Assembly (NCBI GenBank): GCA_964433675.1
Contig: CAYSSJ010000003.1
Coordinates: 62,001-126,000 of the forward strand
DNA length: 64,000 nucleotides
Source of the DNA: CAYSSJ01 sp964433675
Lineage (GTDB): Bacteria > Cloacimonadota > Cloacimonadia > Cloacimonadales > TCS61
Direction of reading: 5' to 3'
Position numbers and translations under genes: made by a program. Shown here one piece after another: positions 18,096-27,501 of the stretch; positions within the stretch are counted from its first letter, which is position 1; the number at the start of each line of letters is the position of its first letter. The notes below the pieces were generated by a model that was not told where the DNA came from, ran no database searches, and saw only the letters and a program-made list of their open reading frames with translations.

Positions 18096-18935
18096 TTATT
18101 CACCTGTTTCAGATAAGTATTTTCTTACCTTCTCTTCTGATAAAAACAATTCCTGAGCGATAGCAGAAACATCCCAGTCGTGCTTGGAAAGTTCTTGTGC
18201 CATCTTTTTCTGAAATTCTTGTGAACCAAAGCCGGTTTGAACTGACGCAAGTTTTGACAATAGTTTGCCCTTGCTTCTGGATTTTGCTTTTCGTATCAGT
18301 AGCAATAAAACTGTCAGCATAATGATCAATCCTAGGCAAACTACCAGCAAAACCCAAATAGGGATGAGGTAGTTTTTGAACTCCACATTAGTCTGAATAA
18401 ATTTTGCAAACCAATCTGCTTTTTCTATCTCTTGTTGAGGGAGAATCTCTTCCTGCTCTGCCAAAGTCTCTGCCAGTTTTAGATGTCTCTCCGCTTTATT
18501 TTGGAATCCCACGATAGTATAGAAATCGGCAAAACTGCGATGCTCAGTGGCGGTAGTCGGTTTTTCGATCGAGTAGATATCATATACCAGTTTGTAACCG
18601 TCATGATAAAATCCGAAATTCATAAACACCATCTTTTTATGCATATGAAAAACCACCTGCAAGACACAACCATTGCCTTTGGTAGTAATTTCTTTAAAGA
18701 CAGGACTATGATGGATCAGTGAATCTGGGAGGTTAGCCTTCAGATTGGCATCAAATATATATGTGATTATTTTGTCGTCCTCTTGTTCAATCTCATACTC
18801 AGGCTTCTCATCGAATACCATCACTGCTCTGGTTATCAGATCATAATCATGATAGTAAAAATCGGTTAGTGTAGTTGAGTAGATATGGCATATCACCACG
18901 AAAAAAAGAAAAAAACCAATCCAAATCCGCTTCAT
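18096..18935 (-). CDS. Membrane protein: exported domain, one helix, cytoplasmic HTH-like tail
   Basis: 279 residues, not recognised. A signal peptide or first helix (IWIGFFLFFVVICHIYS) leads into about 150 residues of beta-rich domain with the sequence ITYIFDANLKANLPDSL and YKLVYDIYSIEKP, resembling AMIN-type cell-wall domains. One transmembrane segment lies at about 190-214, then a basic juxtamembrane region, and a C-terminal segment WDVSAIAQELFLSEEKVRKYL that looks like a helix-turn-helix. A signal-transducing membrane protein is an inference. TTGACA at 18987-18992 on the same strand may be its promoter. Confidence 0.6.
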   Translation of the reverse strand: MKRIWIGFFLFFVVICHIYSTTLTDFYYHDYDLITRAVMVFDEKPEYEIEQEDDKIITYIFDANLKANLPDSLIHHSPVFKEITTKGNGCVLQVVFHMHKKMVFMNFGFYHDGYKLVYDIYSIEKPTTATEHRSFADFYTIVGFQNKAERHLKLAETLAEQEEILPQQEIEKADWFAKFIQTNVEFKNYLIPIWVLLVVCLGLIIMLTVLLLLIRKAKSRSKGKLLSKLASVQTGFGSQEFQKKMAQELSKHDWDVSAIAQELFLSEEKVRKYLSETGE

Positions 18936-18985
18936 ATTAATTCCCTATTTTTTTTATAAAACAATAGAGTAAAAAGTACCACAAA

Positions 18986-19006
18986 TTGTCAATAGCTAAG
19001 ATCTCA
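18986..19006. repeat. 21-bp intergenic sequence shared with 49500-49520
   Basis: ttgtcaatagctaagatctca here and ttgtcattagctaagatctca at 49500-49520: 20 of 21 bases identical, same + strand orientation. Both copies are in promoter-side gaps next to TTGACA boxes. It contains the palindrome AGATCT. Confidence 0.5.
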
Positions 19007-19651
19007 CTTTCGCAATTTTCGCTTGATCTGGATCATATTACGCTGAAATTTCGTGTTCTCATGATCGAAGTTTAAGGCTCGTTCTGCATAACTATAAGCC
19101 TTTTGATAATCTTTCATTTTAAAATAGAGAGATGAGATATTGTTATTCAAGATCGGATTGTTTGAATCGTACTCAACAGCTTCCAAGAGTAATTCGAGAG
19201 CTTCCGAATATTTTTTCTTATCGATCAGGACACTGGCTTTTTTCATCAATTCCTGAGCTCGGACATATTTTTCTCGTGCTACCACATCGGTCGCTAAATC
19301 AAGGTAACGATTATAGAGTTTGTTCATAGGTTCTTCTCTGAGTAGTTTTCTGAACAGAGGAATTGCTTCGTCCCATTTTCTCCGCATCATCAGACATTCG
19401 GCTAAGGTGAAGGTATTGAAAGAATACTGAGGATTATGCTCATAAATAGATTTGAGGATAGATTCGGCTTCTTCGTAATTATTGAGCGATAATAGTACTA
19501 AAGCGAGGTTGAATTGATTTTCGGGAGACTCGTCTAATAACAATGCTTTTCTGAAAGCATTATATGCTTTCTTGATTTTTCCTCTATAGAGTGCTTTCTG
19601 CCCCTTTTTCCTATAGAATTTAGCCCTGAGGGAATCTATGAATATACTCAT
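19004..19651 (-). CDS. Tetratricopeptide repeat protein
   Basis: 215 residues made of TPR-like helical pairs, e.g. GKIKKAYNAFRKALLLDESP, NNYEEAESILKSIYEHNP, KKYSEALELLLEAVEYDS and KDYQKAYSYAERALNFDH. No signal peptide, so cytosolic. TPR proteins are protein-protein scaffolds and the sequence does not show the partner. Its start overlaps the rnfB stop by 4 bp (ATGA), making it the last gene of the Rnf operon; a role in Rnf assembly or regulation is a guess from position. Confidence 0.8.
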   Translation of the reverse strand: MSIFIDSLRAKFYRKKGQKALYRGKIKKAYNAFRKALLLDESPENQFNLALVLLSLNNYEEAESILKSIYEHNPQYSFNTFTLAECLMMRRKWDEAIPLFRKLLREEPMNKLYNRYLDLATDVVAREKYVRAQELMKKASVLIDKKKYSEALELLLEAVEYDSNNPILNNNISSLYFKMKDYQKAYSYAERALNFDHENTKFQRNMIQIKRKLRK

Positions 19652-20532
19652 GAAGATTTATCCGTTTTTTTCTTCTTTTCTATTTCAGCACGCTTTTTGG
19701 CTGCTTCCGCTTTCTTTTGTGCTCGTTTCTCTTTTAGCGGATCGAAGATAGCATTGGTTGGACATACATCTGCACATTGTCCGCAATTGATACATTTATC
19801 GTATATTATCACCGCCAGATTATCCTGCATTTCGATAGCATCTTTCGGACATTTCTTCACACAGAGTCCACAGCTGATGCAGGCGGTTTTGTTACCGCAT
19901 CTTTTTTTGGATTCGGCACCTTTGTCGTGTGAGCTACAGAGCACGTGGACTCGCTTGTTCTCTGCTACTAATTCGATCAAGTCGCGCGGACAAGCTTTTA
20001 CACAAGCCCCGCAGCCAGTACATTTTTCTGCATCGATGATGCGCATGCCATTTTCGTCCAAATGAATCGCATCGAAGTTACAAGCAGCGATACAGTCATT
20101 TTGAAACACACAACCATAGTTACAGAGATTCGGTCCTTTGGAGACTAACACAGCAGCTTTGCATGTGGCAATGCCTTGGTAGTCATAGCGGAAGAAAGTA
20201 TTATCTTTCCCACCGCTCTGACAGTGTATAACAGCTATTTTGCGTACAGTAGACGAAGCTTCTATCCCCATGATCTCTGCTATTTTTTTTATTGTATCAT
20301 TACCACCGGGTGCACAATCTCTTATCGGTGCATCTTGCGTCACAATAGCCTCCGCATAGGCAAAGCAACCTGGATGGCCACAAGCTCCGCAATTTGCGCC
20401 GGGGAGAATCTCGTTTATCTGTTCGATACGCGGATCGACTTCCACATGAAATCTTTTGGATGCAAATGCCAGACCAAAACCGTATATCAGTCCTAAAACA
20501 CCTAAAATTGCTATTGCATATATTATTGTCAT
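19648..20532 (-). CDS. rnfB: Rnf complex ferredoxin-like subunit B
   Basis: 294 residues. N-terminal hydrophobic helix (1-22), then the 4Fe-4S motif GANCGACGHPGC (about 45-56) and several ferredoxin clusters: CTGCGACVKACP, CISCGLCVKKCP and CINCGQCADVCP, plus a CNYGC...DCIAAC set. It accepts electrons from reduced ferredoxin and passes them to the membrane core of the Rnf complex (ferredoxin:NAD+ oxidoreductase coupled to Na+ or H+ export). The C-terminus is a Lys/Ala/Glu-rich coil, longer than usual. The cluster order is the regular one for multi-cluster RnfB of anaerobes. Confidence 0.96.
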   Translation of the reverse strand: MTIIYAIAILGVLGLIYGFGLAFASKRFHVEVDPRIEQINEILPGANCGACGHPGCFAYAEAIVTQDAPIRDCAPGGNDTIKKIAEIMGIEASSTVRKIAVIHCQSGGKDNTFFRYDYQGIATCKAAVLVSKGPNLCNYGCVFQNDCIAACNFDAIHLDENGMRIIDAEKCTGCGACVKACPRDLIELVAENKRVHVLCSSHDKGAESKKRCGNKTACISCGLCVKKCPKDAIEMQDNLAVIIYDKCINCGQCADVCPTNAIFDPLKEKRAQKKAEAAKKRAEIEKKKKTDKSS

Positions 20533-20547
20533 ATATCCCCCTTCAAG

Positions 20548-21135
20548 TTAGAATTGTAAACCGGCAAATCCCAAGAAAGCCATTGCCATGCAGCCGGCTA
20601 CAATCATAGCTATCGGCATACCTTTCATACTTACTGGTACTTCAGCAGTTTCCAACCTTTCTCTGATTCCGCCCATCAACACAAGTACCAATGTGAATCC
20701 TATCCCGGCAAACAGTCCGTGCAGGATAGATTCCAAAAAAGTATATTGAGATTGGATATTCAATATCGCTACACCGAGCACAGCACAATTTGTAGTGATA
20801 AGAGGCAGGAATACGCCCAAAGCTTTGTAAAGTGCAGGTGCTGTTTTTTGGATAACCATCTCCACTAATTGAACCAAAGAAGCTATCGTCAAAATGAATG
20901 CTATGGTTTGCAAAAATTGCAATTCCAAAGGAATGAGCAGGTAGTTTTGGATTATCCAAGTGATAGTAGAAGCCATTGTCATCACAAAAATCACTGCCAT
21001 GCCCATACCCAAGGCGGAATCTACTTTTTTGGATACGCCGATATAAGGACATAACCCCAGAAAACGTGCTAAGACAAAATTATGAACAAATATTGCTGCT
21101 ATTGCCAATGCGACTATTCTTCCAAAAAGTTCCAT
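20548..21135 (-). CDS. rnfA: Rnf complex membrane subunit A
   Basis: 195-residue integral membrane protein with six predicted helices. Signature: HNFVLARFLGLCPYIGVSK near the N-terminus, with the Cys that in RnfA/NqrE contributes to the intramembrane iron site, and TNCAVLGVAI (second Cys) in the middle. AGGAG upstream of ATG. Placed between rnfE and rnfB with 9- and 15-bp gaps. Confidence 0.96.
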   Translation of the reverse strand: MELFGRIVALAIAAIFVHNFVLARFLGLCPYIGVSKKVDSALGMGMAVIFVMTMASTITWIIQNYLLIPLELQFLQTIAFILTIASLVQLVEMVIQKTAPALYKALGVFLPLITTNCAVLGVAILNIQSQYTFLESILHGLFAGIGFTLVLVLMGGIRERLETAEVPVSMKGMPIAMIVAGCMAMAFLGFAGLQF

Positions 21136-21144
21136 ATATTGCTC

Positions 21145-21732
21145 CTATTCCTTCTTAATTAGATTCATTATACCCATTAGTACACCCATCACAATGAACG
21201 CTCCCGGTGCCAATATGGCTACCAATACAGGTTGATAGGATGCAGGTGCGATGGAAAAGCCGAGAAACTCTCCGGCTCCGAGTATCTCTCTGATCGATCC
21301 GATAATGACAAGCGCTATCGTGAAGCCGATTCCCATACCGATACCATCTGCTATTGATTTGATCAGATTATTTTTGCTGGCAAACGCTTCTGCGCGTCCG
21401 AGGATCATACAATTGACCACTATCAATGGGATAAAGATCCCCAGGTTTTTGTGCAATTCCGGCAGATAAGCATGCATCACCATATCAACGATAGTTACAA
21501 AAGATGCTATAACTACGATGTAGCAAGGGATACGGATCTTGGCAGGGATGAAACCCTTGATAAGCGAGATGATGATATTTGCACATAACAAGACAAAAGT
21601 AGATGCCATTCCCATTCCTACCGCATTCTCCACAGATGTGGTTACTGCCAAAGTTGGGCACAGTCCCAATGCCATTACGAATACAGGATTATCTTTGAAA
21701 AAACCTTTGGTTAATTCTTGCATAGTTGTCAT
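21145..21732 (-). CDS. rnfE: Rnf complex membrane subunit E
   Basis: 195-residue membrane protein homologous to RnfA/NqrD. Seen: NPVFVMALGLCPTLAVTTSVENAVGMG (quoted as ALGLCPTLAVTTS) and VNCMILGRAEAFAS, each with one of the two conserved Cys of the RnfA/RnfE pair. Start overlaps the rnfG stop by 4 bp, with GGAG inside rnfG. Confidence 0.96.
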   Translation of the reverse strand: MTTMQELTKGFFKDNPVFVMALGLCPTLAVTTSVENAVGMGMASTFVLLCANIIISLIKGFIPAKIRIPCYIVVIASFVTIVDMVMHAYLPELHKNLGIFIPLIVVNCMILGRAEAFASKNNLIKSIADGIGMGIGFTIALVIIGSIREILGAGEFLGFSIAPASYQPVLVAILAPGAFIVMGVLMGIMNLIKKE

Positions 21733-22283
21733 GATCTAGCTCCTTTTGGGGAGTTTCCCGATAAACTACTCTCCAATTTATCTATCGCTTTTTGGATCGA
21801 ATTTGTAATCGCTCTGCTGGTGATCGTGGCTCCGGTGATGGTCTCTATCTTACCACCATCCTTATCTATCGCGACCTCTTCTTTTTTTAGTCCGTCAAAA
21901 AGTTCTTGAAATTCCGGATCTGTACAATTAGCGCCTAGTCCGGGAGTTTCGGACTGGGATATGATCTTGATCTTATTTATGGTTTTGTCTGCATTGAGAC
22001 CGACCATAGTTTGGATGTCGCTGCTATAACCATATTCGGTGGCGATAAAGGTATATCCGACGATATTATCTTCCTCATCTCTGCCAATGTAAAAAAGAAA
22101 ATCGTCTTCTGCCAACTCGAATTTCACAGCCTGTGGCATCACTTCCCGACGAGCCTCCTCTTCTGTCCTACGCCTGTTCTCTTCTATCATAGGTTGGGTA
22201 AAACTGTTTATAAAAGCGAGGATCCCACTGGCAATCGCTGTAATGATCAGCAAAATTAAACCGAGCCTGAGATAATATTTCAT
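21729..22283 (-). CDS. rnfG: Rnf complex FMN-binding subunit G
   Basis: 184 residues: one N-terminal membrane helix (about 5-27) and a periplasmic FMN-binding domain. The flavinylation motif is ITGATITSRAI near residues 147-157, where the second Thr is the expected covalent FMN site (family motif SGA[ST]x[ST]). SETPGLGANCTDPEFQ is also conserved. An ApbE transferase would be needed elsewhere in the genome. Confidence 0.95.
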   Translation of the reverse strand: MKYYLRLGLILLIITAIASGILAFINSFTQPMIEENRRRTEEEARREVMPQAVKFELAEDDFLFYIGRDEEDNIVGYTFIATEYGYSSDIQTMVGLNADKTINKIKIISQSETPGLGANCTDPEFQELFDGLKKEEVAIDKDGGKIETITGATITSRAITNSIQKAIDKLESSLSGNSPKGARS

Positions 22284-23356
22284 TTCTTAACCTCCCCGAA
22301 TGGATTTGGTACGGTATAACGATCTATCAGAGGAACTGCGATATTCATCAGCAATATCGAATAGGTAACACCTTCGGGATAGCCACCTGCCAATCTGATA
22401 ACTACGGTCAGGATACCACATCCTATCCCGAAATATATCCTGCCACGTTTGGTAACCGGTGAAGTAACCATATCGGTTGCCATAAAAAAGGCACCGAGGA
22501 TCAAACCTCCGGAAAATATATGGAAAAATGGAAGTAAGACCGAGGCACTAAAGAGACCATCTATACCGCCGAATATCAGAGTGAGGATAAAAACTGTTCC
22601 GATATAGCTAAGTGGGATACGCCATTCAATGATATGTTTGGCAGCTAAAAATCCGGCACCGAGAAGTAGGGCAACAGCAGAAACTTCACCCAGACATCCT
22701 CCGATGTTACCCCAGAACAGTTGAAACAAAGTGTCCATACTGGTAAGGCGGTTCATAACAATATCAGCCAGTTCCGGACTTATCTGCGATGCATCCCGTA
22801 ATGTTTTTGCAACCCCGAGCGGTGTGGCGGAAGTAATAACATCCGGGATATTAGCGGGTAGGTGCGTCAATCCGTTTATGGTAGATTTGATACCGGTAGC
22901 TATTCTAAAAGCGGGCTCTGGAGTGATCCATCCTGTGGTCATCAAAGTTGGCCAAGATGCTACCATAAAGGCTCTTCCGATAAGAGCCGGATTGAATGGA
23001 TTATGACCCAATCCGCCGAATATATGCTTGCCGATTCCGATTGCGAATACCGCTCCGATTACCGGTAGCCACCACGGTACACCGGCATGCACATTGAACG
23101 CTAACAACATTCCCGTAACTACAGCACTTCCGTCTGAGATAGTGACCGGTTGTTTGCGCAATTTCTGGATCACAGCTTCTGTAATCACAGCTGCAGCTAT
23201 GGTATATACTGTGAGCATTAGGGCACGAAAACCAAAGAAATATATAGCAGCCAAAAACGCAGGTGTGAGTGCGATCACAACTTGCCACATGACAGAGCGA
23301 ACCGAAATGCGTTCTTTTAGGTGAGGTGCTGCAGAAACTGTATAAACATTATTCAT
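22280..23356 (-). CDS. rnfD: Rnf complex membrane subunit D
   Basis: 358-residue polytopic protein homologous to NqrB. Seen: DGSAVVTGMLLAFNV, GLGHNPFNPALIGRAF and the flavin attachment motif ITSATPLG (about 176-183, Thr as FMN site), then ATDMVTSPVTKRGR and AGGYPEGVTYSILLMN. Part of the sodium/proton-pumping core. Overlaps rnfG by 4 bp. Confidence 0.96.
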   Translation of the reverse strand: MNNVYTVSAAPHLKERISVRSVMWQVVIALTPAFLAAIYFFGFRALMLTVYTIAAAVITEAVIQKLRKQPVTISDGSAVVTGMLLAFNVHAGVPWWLPVIGAVFAIGIGKHIFGGLGHNPFNPALIGRAFMVASWPTLMTTGWITPEPAFRIATGIKSTINGLTHLPANIPDVITSATPLGVAKTLRDASQISPELADIVMNRLTSMDTLFQLFWGNIGGCLGEVSAVALLLGAGFLAAKHIIEWRIPLSYIGTVFILTLIFGGIDGLFSASVLLPFFHIFSGGLILGAFFMATDMVTSPVTKRGRIYFGIGCGILTVVIRLAGGYPEGVTYSILLMNIAVPLIDRYTVPNPFGEVKK

Positions 23357-23386
23357 ATATCCTCCAAATCATTATTCTCATCTATA

Positions 23387-24703
23387 TCATGCTTGTTTGA
23401 GTTCCGTAACTTTTAGTTTGCCAATATCTATCCATTGGATCAATTTGATATGCGCAGGACAGACATAAGCGCAACAGCCACATTTCATACAGTCCATCAC
23501 TCCATATCGTTCAGCAAAATCAAACTGCTCATATCGAACACTTTGTGCGATCATACTGGGAACAAGATTCATCGGGCATACATCCACGCAAGCGCCACAG
23601 CGGATACAAGTGTGCTCAGCCTCTTTTTGAGCTTCTTTTTTGTTGAGAAGCAGTAACCCCGAACTTCCTTTGATCATGGGAGAATCGAGATCCGGGATGG
23701 CAAAACCCATCATCGGACCACCTGAGATCACTTTGCCAATATTTTCGCTAGTGCCACCGCAATACTCTAGCAGGTCTGAGAAGCGGGTACCGATAGGTGC
23801 GAGTATGTTTTTGGGATTATTTACTATACTGCCACTGACGGTTATCACTCTCTCGATCAGAGGTTTCTTGAATCTGATTGCTTCATATATCGCATAAGCT
23901 GTGCCGACATTTTGAACTATAACCCCAACATCCATTGGCAGTCCACCTTTGTTTGGCACACGTCGCTTAGTGGCAGCATAAATCAATTGCTTCTCTGCAC
24001 CTTGTGGATATTTCAATTTTAGTCCCACTACGCGGAGATTGTCTATATTTTTGGTTTTTTGTTTCATTAGTTTGATAACATCCGGTTTATTTACTTCTAT
24101 ACCGATGATGCCTTCTTTCGCATCAGCTATTTTCATGATGAACTTCAAACCTTCGATAATCTCATCTGCCTTTTCCAGCATCATACGATAATCTGCAGTT
24201 AGATATGGTTCACATTCCACACCGTTAAGGATGATCGTATCTATCGGTTTATCTTTTGGTGGAGACAATTTGACATGTGTAGGGAAGCCGGCACCACCCA
24301 TACCGCAGATTCCTGCCTGCTGAACTCTGGAGCGCATCTCATCAGCGGATAATTTGGTGGGATCATCATCTGCCAGCTCGATCTCGTCGTTTTCTTCGGT
24401 TGCGGTGATCTCTATCGCTTTTTGGATAGTGCCGGTAGGGTGGGGAAAATTAGCGATTTTGCTGATCTTTCCGGAGATGGAAGCATGTGAATATATAGAT
24501 ACGAAGCCTTTGGGCTCTGCAATAACCTGTCCGACTATTACCTGATCTCCTACTTTTACTACCGGTTCGCTGGGAGCGCCGATATGCTGTGATAGGGGTA
24601 TTATTACCTTGGACGGTTTAGCGATCTTCTCTATAGCACTCTGTTTGGATAGATTCTTGTAATCATGAGTATGAATACCGCCCGGGAATGTCTTTAGTCC
24701 CAT
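23387..24703 (-). CDS. rnfC: Rnf complex NADH-binding subunit C
   Basis: 438-residue peripheral subunit that reduces NAD+. Domain order: N-terminal barrel (FPGGIHTHDYKN), the NADH/FMN-binding fold with GMGGAGFPTHVKL (about 135-147) and ILNGVECEPYLTADYRMM, an SLBB domain, and two 4Fe-4S motifs CIRCGACVDVCP and CMKCGCCAYVCP near the C-terminus. ATG has GGGAGAG 4 nt upstream. It is the first gene of rnfCDGEAB, the order found in many anaerobes. Confidence 0.97.
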   Translation of the reverse strand: MGLKTFPGGIHTHDYKNLSKQSAIEKIAKPSKVIIPLSQHIGAPSEPVVKVGDQVIVGQVIAEPKGFVSIYSHASISGKISKIANFPHPTGTIQKAIEITATEENDEIELADDDPTKLSADEMRSRVQQAGICGMGGAGFPTHVKLSPPKDKPIDTIILNGVECEPYLTADYRMMLEKADEIIEGLKFIMKIADAKEGIIGIEVNKPDVIKLMKQKTKNIDNLRVVGLKLKYPQGAEKQLIYAATKRRVPNKGGLPMDVGVIVQNVGTAYAIYEAIRFKKPLIERVITVSGSIVNNPKNILAPIGTRFSDLLEYCGGTSENIGKVISGGPMMGFAIPDLDSPMIKGSSGLLLLNKKEAQKEAEHTCIRCGACVDVCPMNLVPSMIAQSVRYEQFDFAERYGVMDCMKCGCCAYVCPAHIKLIQWIDIGKLKVTELKQA

Positions 24704-24899
24704 AATCTCTCCCTTTCATTTCTATTTCTCATATTCTATCATATTTGCTGGACAGAATTTTGAAGGTTTGAATATTAAGCAAGTATTTTTTGACGTTCTC
24801 ACTCTTCTATGCCAAGAGAAGATTCTTATAGACAAGATCATACGTTTTTCAAAAAATTGTTCGTTAAATAAATAAGATTGTTGTGAGAATGGAGTTTTG

Positions 24900-26009
24900 A
24901 TGAAATATAAAGCAGTATGCATTGTTATAATATTAATGCTTGGCAGTTGCCTTGTGAATGCGATCAAGGTGGAATATACAGCCCAAATGTCTCCCGAAGA
25001 AATAACTATGGTAAAAATCGGAGGGGTAGATTATTTCACCATCAACCAGTTGAATAAAGTTTTTAATGCGACTATAAACGAAGATGTTATCGAACAAAGA
25101 TTGGAAGTGAGCCTCTATAATGAGCAGCTAATTTTTTTGATGGACTCTTCTTATGTAACCCATATGAATGAGGTTTATAATTTCTCTTTCCCGATTGTAT
25201 TGCAAAACGGACGCTATATGATCCCGGCGGTTTTCATCAAAACTGTGTTGCCGACCATTTTGCCTGAGAAAATTAGTTTAAGTAGAAACAGAATAATAGC
25301 CGAGCCACCGGTAGATAATACGGTGCGAACGATTGTGATTGACCCCGGACATGGGGGTAAGGATCCGGGTGCTATCGGACACACTAGAACAGTGTATGAG
25401 AAGGATATTGTTCTGGATATTGCTTTCAAAATAAAAAAACTGGTAGAAATGAACCTCGATCTGGAAGTGGTATTGACCAGAGATAAAGATGAATTTGTAA
25501 CTCTGCAAGAGCGAACACAATTGGCTAATCAAAAAAATGCCGATCTTTTTTTATCATTACACTGTAATGCGCATAACAATAATAAAACGCACGGGATCGA
25601 AGTTTATTATCTTTCCACTGCCCGGACAGACGAAGCCAGAGCAGTAGAAGCTATGGAAAATGCGGTGGTCTATAAATATGAAGGTGGGGAAGATGCAGTG
25701 CAAAGATACGATGACCTTGCCTATATACTGGCAGATATGGCACAAAGTGAGCACTTGGAAGAGAGTTCGAGATTTGCCGTGAAATTGCAAAGCAGCCTGA
25801 TTGCCAATACAAATGCCTATAATCGTGGAGTAAAACAGGCTAATTTTTATGTGCTGCGGGGTGCTTTTATGCCGGCTGTGCTTATCGAGTTCGGTTTTAT
25901 TACAAATAGAGAAGAGCAACAGAAGCTTCTGGATTCTTCATATCAAAATAAATTAGCTTATGCTGTGTATGAAGAGATAAAAAGTTTTAAGTTGAGATAC
26001 CAACGATAA
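24900..26009 (+). CDS. N-acetylmuramoyl-L-alanine amidase
   Basis: 369-residue exported cell-wall hydrolase that cuts the MurNAc-L-Ala bond. Signal peptide at 1-20 (AVCIVIILMLGSCLVNA). Residues about 25-125 resemble the copper amine oxidase N-terminal-type domain often found in front of amidases. The Amidase_3 domain follows, with zinc ligand His151 in VIDPGHGGKDPGA, Glu in TVYEKDIVLD, SLHCNAHNN, and the catalytic Glu in PAVLIEFGFITN. ATG 24900 is preceded by GGAG at 5 nt; a TTG one codon earlier is less likely. Divergent from rnfC. Confidence 0.93.
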   Translation: MKYKAVCIVIILMLGSCLVNAIKVEYTAQMSPEEITMVKIGGVDYFTINQLNKVFNATINEDVIEQRLEVSLYNEQLIFLMDSSYVTHMNEVYNFSFPIVLQNGRYMIPAVFIKTVLPTILPEKISLSRNRIIAEPPVDNTVRTIVIDPGHGGKDPGAIGHTRTVYEKDIVLDIAFKIKKLVEMNLDLEVVLTRDKDEFVTLQERTQLANQKNADLFLSLHCNAHNNNKTHGIEVYYLSTARTDEARAVEAMENAVVYKYEGGEDAVQRYDDLAYILADMAQSEHLEESSRFAVKLQSSLIANTNAYNRGVKQANFYVLRGAFMPAVLIEFGFITNREEQQKLLDSSYQNKLAYAVYEEIKSFKLRYQR

Positions 26010-26144
26010 GAATATATACGGATTCGAGTTAGTCATTTTTCAGCTAATCTACCGATGAAAATAACTGCTCCGCCTAAAAAAATGTTTGACAGTAATACAG
26101 GCTAACCTTTTTTGACTTCAAAAATTATAGATACGGAGGATTTG

Positions 26145-26426
26145 ATGCCAAATACAAAATCTTGTGAAAAAAGATTGCGACAGGAAAAGAAGCGTCATGC
26201 TCGAAATAATTATGTAAAGATGACGATCAAACGACTTTCAAAAAAGCTGCATAGCGATATTCCCATAGAAGAAAAGGAAAAAGTATTACACGAAGTTTAT
26301 TCCAAACTAGATAAAGCAGCAAAGAGACACATTATTCACAAAAGAACCGCTTCCAGAAGAAAAGGGCGGCTGGCTAACTATTTTAACAAGGTGAAGCGAG
26401 AACAAGAATCAGCTAAAGAAGCCTAA
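26145..26426 (+). CDS. rpsT: 30S ribosomal protein S20
   Basis: 93 residues, highly basic, beginning MPNTKSCEKRLRQEKKRHARN. This is the usual S20 N-terminus, followed by two long helices that bind 16S rRNA. HIIHKRTASRRKGRLAN is the conserved middle part. ATG 26145 has GGAGG 5 nt upstream; an 11-codon in-frame extension upstream is not real. TTGACA lies at 26086-26091. Confidence 0.95.
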   Translation: MPNTKSCEKRLRQEKKRHARNNYVKMTIKRLSKKLHSDIPIEEKEKVLHEVYSKLDKAAKRHIIHKRTASRRKGRLANYFNKVKREQESAKEA

Positions 26427-26481
26427 TAGCTTTTAAATAAATCAGAACTCTCTGGTTCTAACAAAGATTAGGGAAAAGTAG

Positions 26482-27501
26482 ATGGATTACACTCCTTATA
26501 TCGGCATTGCCTTGTTTTTGCTGCTCATCTTGGTTTTCTTTATTATTTTCAGAGCAAAAAAGAAAAAAAAGTCTGAAAGTGCCGATACAAAAGCGCTACC
26601 GGAAAAACTGAGTAAAACTAAAAACAGTTTTTTGAATCAAATTTCTCAATTATTACAGATCAGTAGTAAAGTTGATGAGAAATTAATAGAAGAATTGGAA
26701 GATATTTTGCTGCAAGCAGATATCGGAGTAAAAACGACTGGGGATATTATTACCAGCTTACGAGAACGCATCAAAGAAAAGAAGATCACAGAAGTAGAAG
26801 CTATCAGAAGCGAATTGAGATTCATCATCGAAGATTTGATGAGCAGCGATTATTCCGAAAATGAGAATCATTTAGTAGAGCCAACTTCCAAACCGCATGT
26901 TATCCTGTTTGTCGGTGTGAATGGAGTCGGGAAGACTACAACTATCGGTAAGTTGGCGTATAGATATAAACAACAGGGCAGATCTGTAATGATGATCGCA
27001 GGGGATACCTTTCGTGCTGCTGCTATAGAACAGCTTACTATCTGGTCGGAGCGAGCCGGAGTAGAGATAGTGAAGCAAAAACAGGGTTCTGATGCCGCGG
27101 CAGTAATTTACGACGGTCTTACTGCTGCTATCCATCGCAAGATAGATGTGGTACTGATCGATACGGCTGGCCGGCAGCATACCAAAGTGAATCTGATGAA
27201 TGAGCTTCGCAAAGTTGTGCGTACGATCAAAAAAGTGATCCCTGAGGCTCCACACGAATCTCTGCTGGTAGTAGATGCCACTACCGGTCAAAATGCACTT
27301 GCCCAAGCTGATCTATTCAACGAAGCGGTAACAATCAGTGGGATCGTGCTATCCAAGCTAGATGGAACTGCCAAAGGTGGCATTGTCATCGGTATAAAAC
27401 ATCAGTATAACTTGCCTGTAAAACTGATCGGAGTGGGTGAAAAGATTTCCGATCTCAAAGATTTCCAAGTAAAAGAATTTATCTCCGCTTTATTCGATTG
27501 A
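26482..27501 (+). CDS. ftsY: Signal recognition particle receptor FtsY
   Basis: 339-residue SRP receptor GTPase that docks ribosome-SRP complexes to the membrane. Residues about 7-25 form a transmembrane helix followed by a KKKKKS stop-transfer, so it is anchored by a helix rather than by the long acidic A domain of E. coli FtsY. NG domain: G1 GVNGVGKTTTIGKL (about 143-156), DTFRAAAIEQL, G3 LIDTAGRQ, G4 LSKLDGTAKGG. The 3' end overlaps the convergent DAHP synthase gene by 12 bp. Confidence 0.96.
   Translation: MDYTPYIGIALFLLLILVFFIIFRAKKKKKSESADTKALPEKLSKTKNSFLNQISQLLQISSKVDEKLIEELEDILLQADIGVKTTGDIITSLRERIKEKKITEVEAIRSELRFIIEDLMSSDYSENENHLVEPTSKPHVILFVGVNGVGKTTTIGKLAYRYKQQGRSVMMIAGDTFRAAAIEQLTIWSERAGVEIVKQKQGSDAAAVIYDGLTAAIHRKIDVVLIDTAGRQHTKVNLMNELRKVVRTIKKVIPEAPHESLLVVDATTGQNALAQADLFNEAVTISGIVLSKLDGTAKGGIVIGIKHQYNLPVKLIGVGEKISDLKDFQVKEFISALFD

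Noticed and set aside
26430..26465. Hairpin AGAAC...GTTCT after rpsT as a terminator
   Set aside because: Five-bp stem and no T-tract; rpsT and ftsY are more likely read together.
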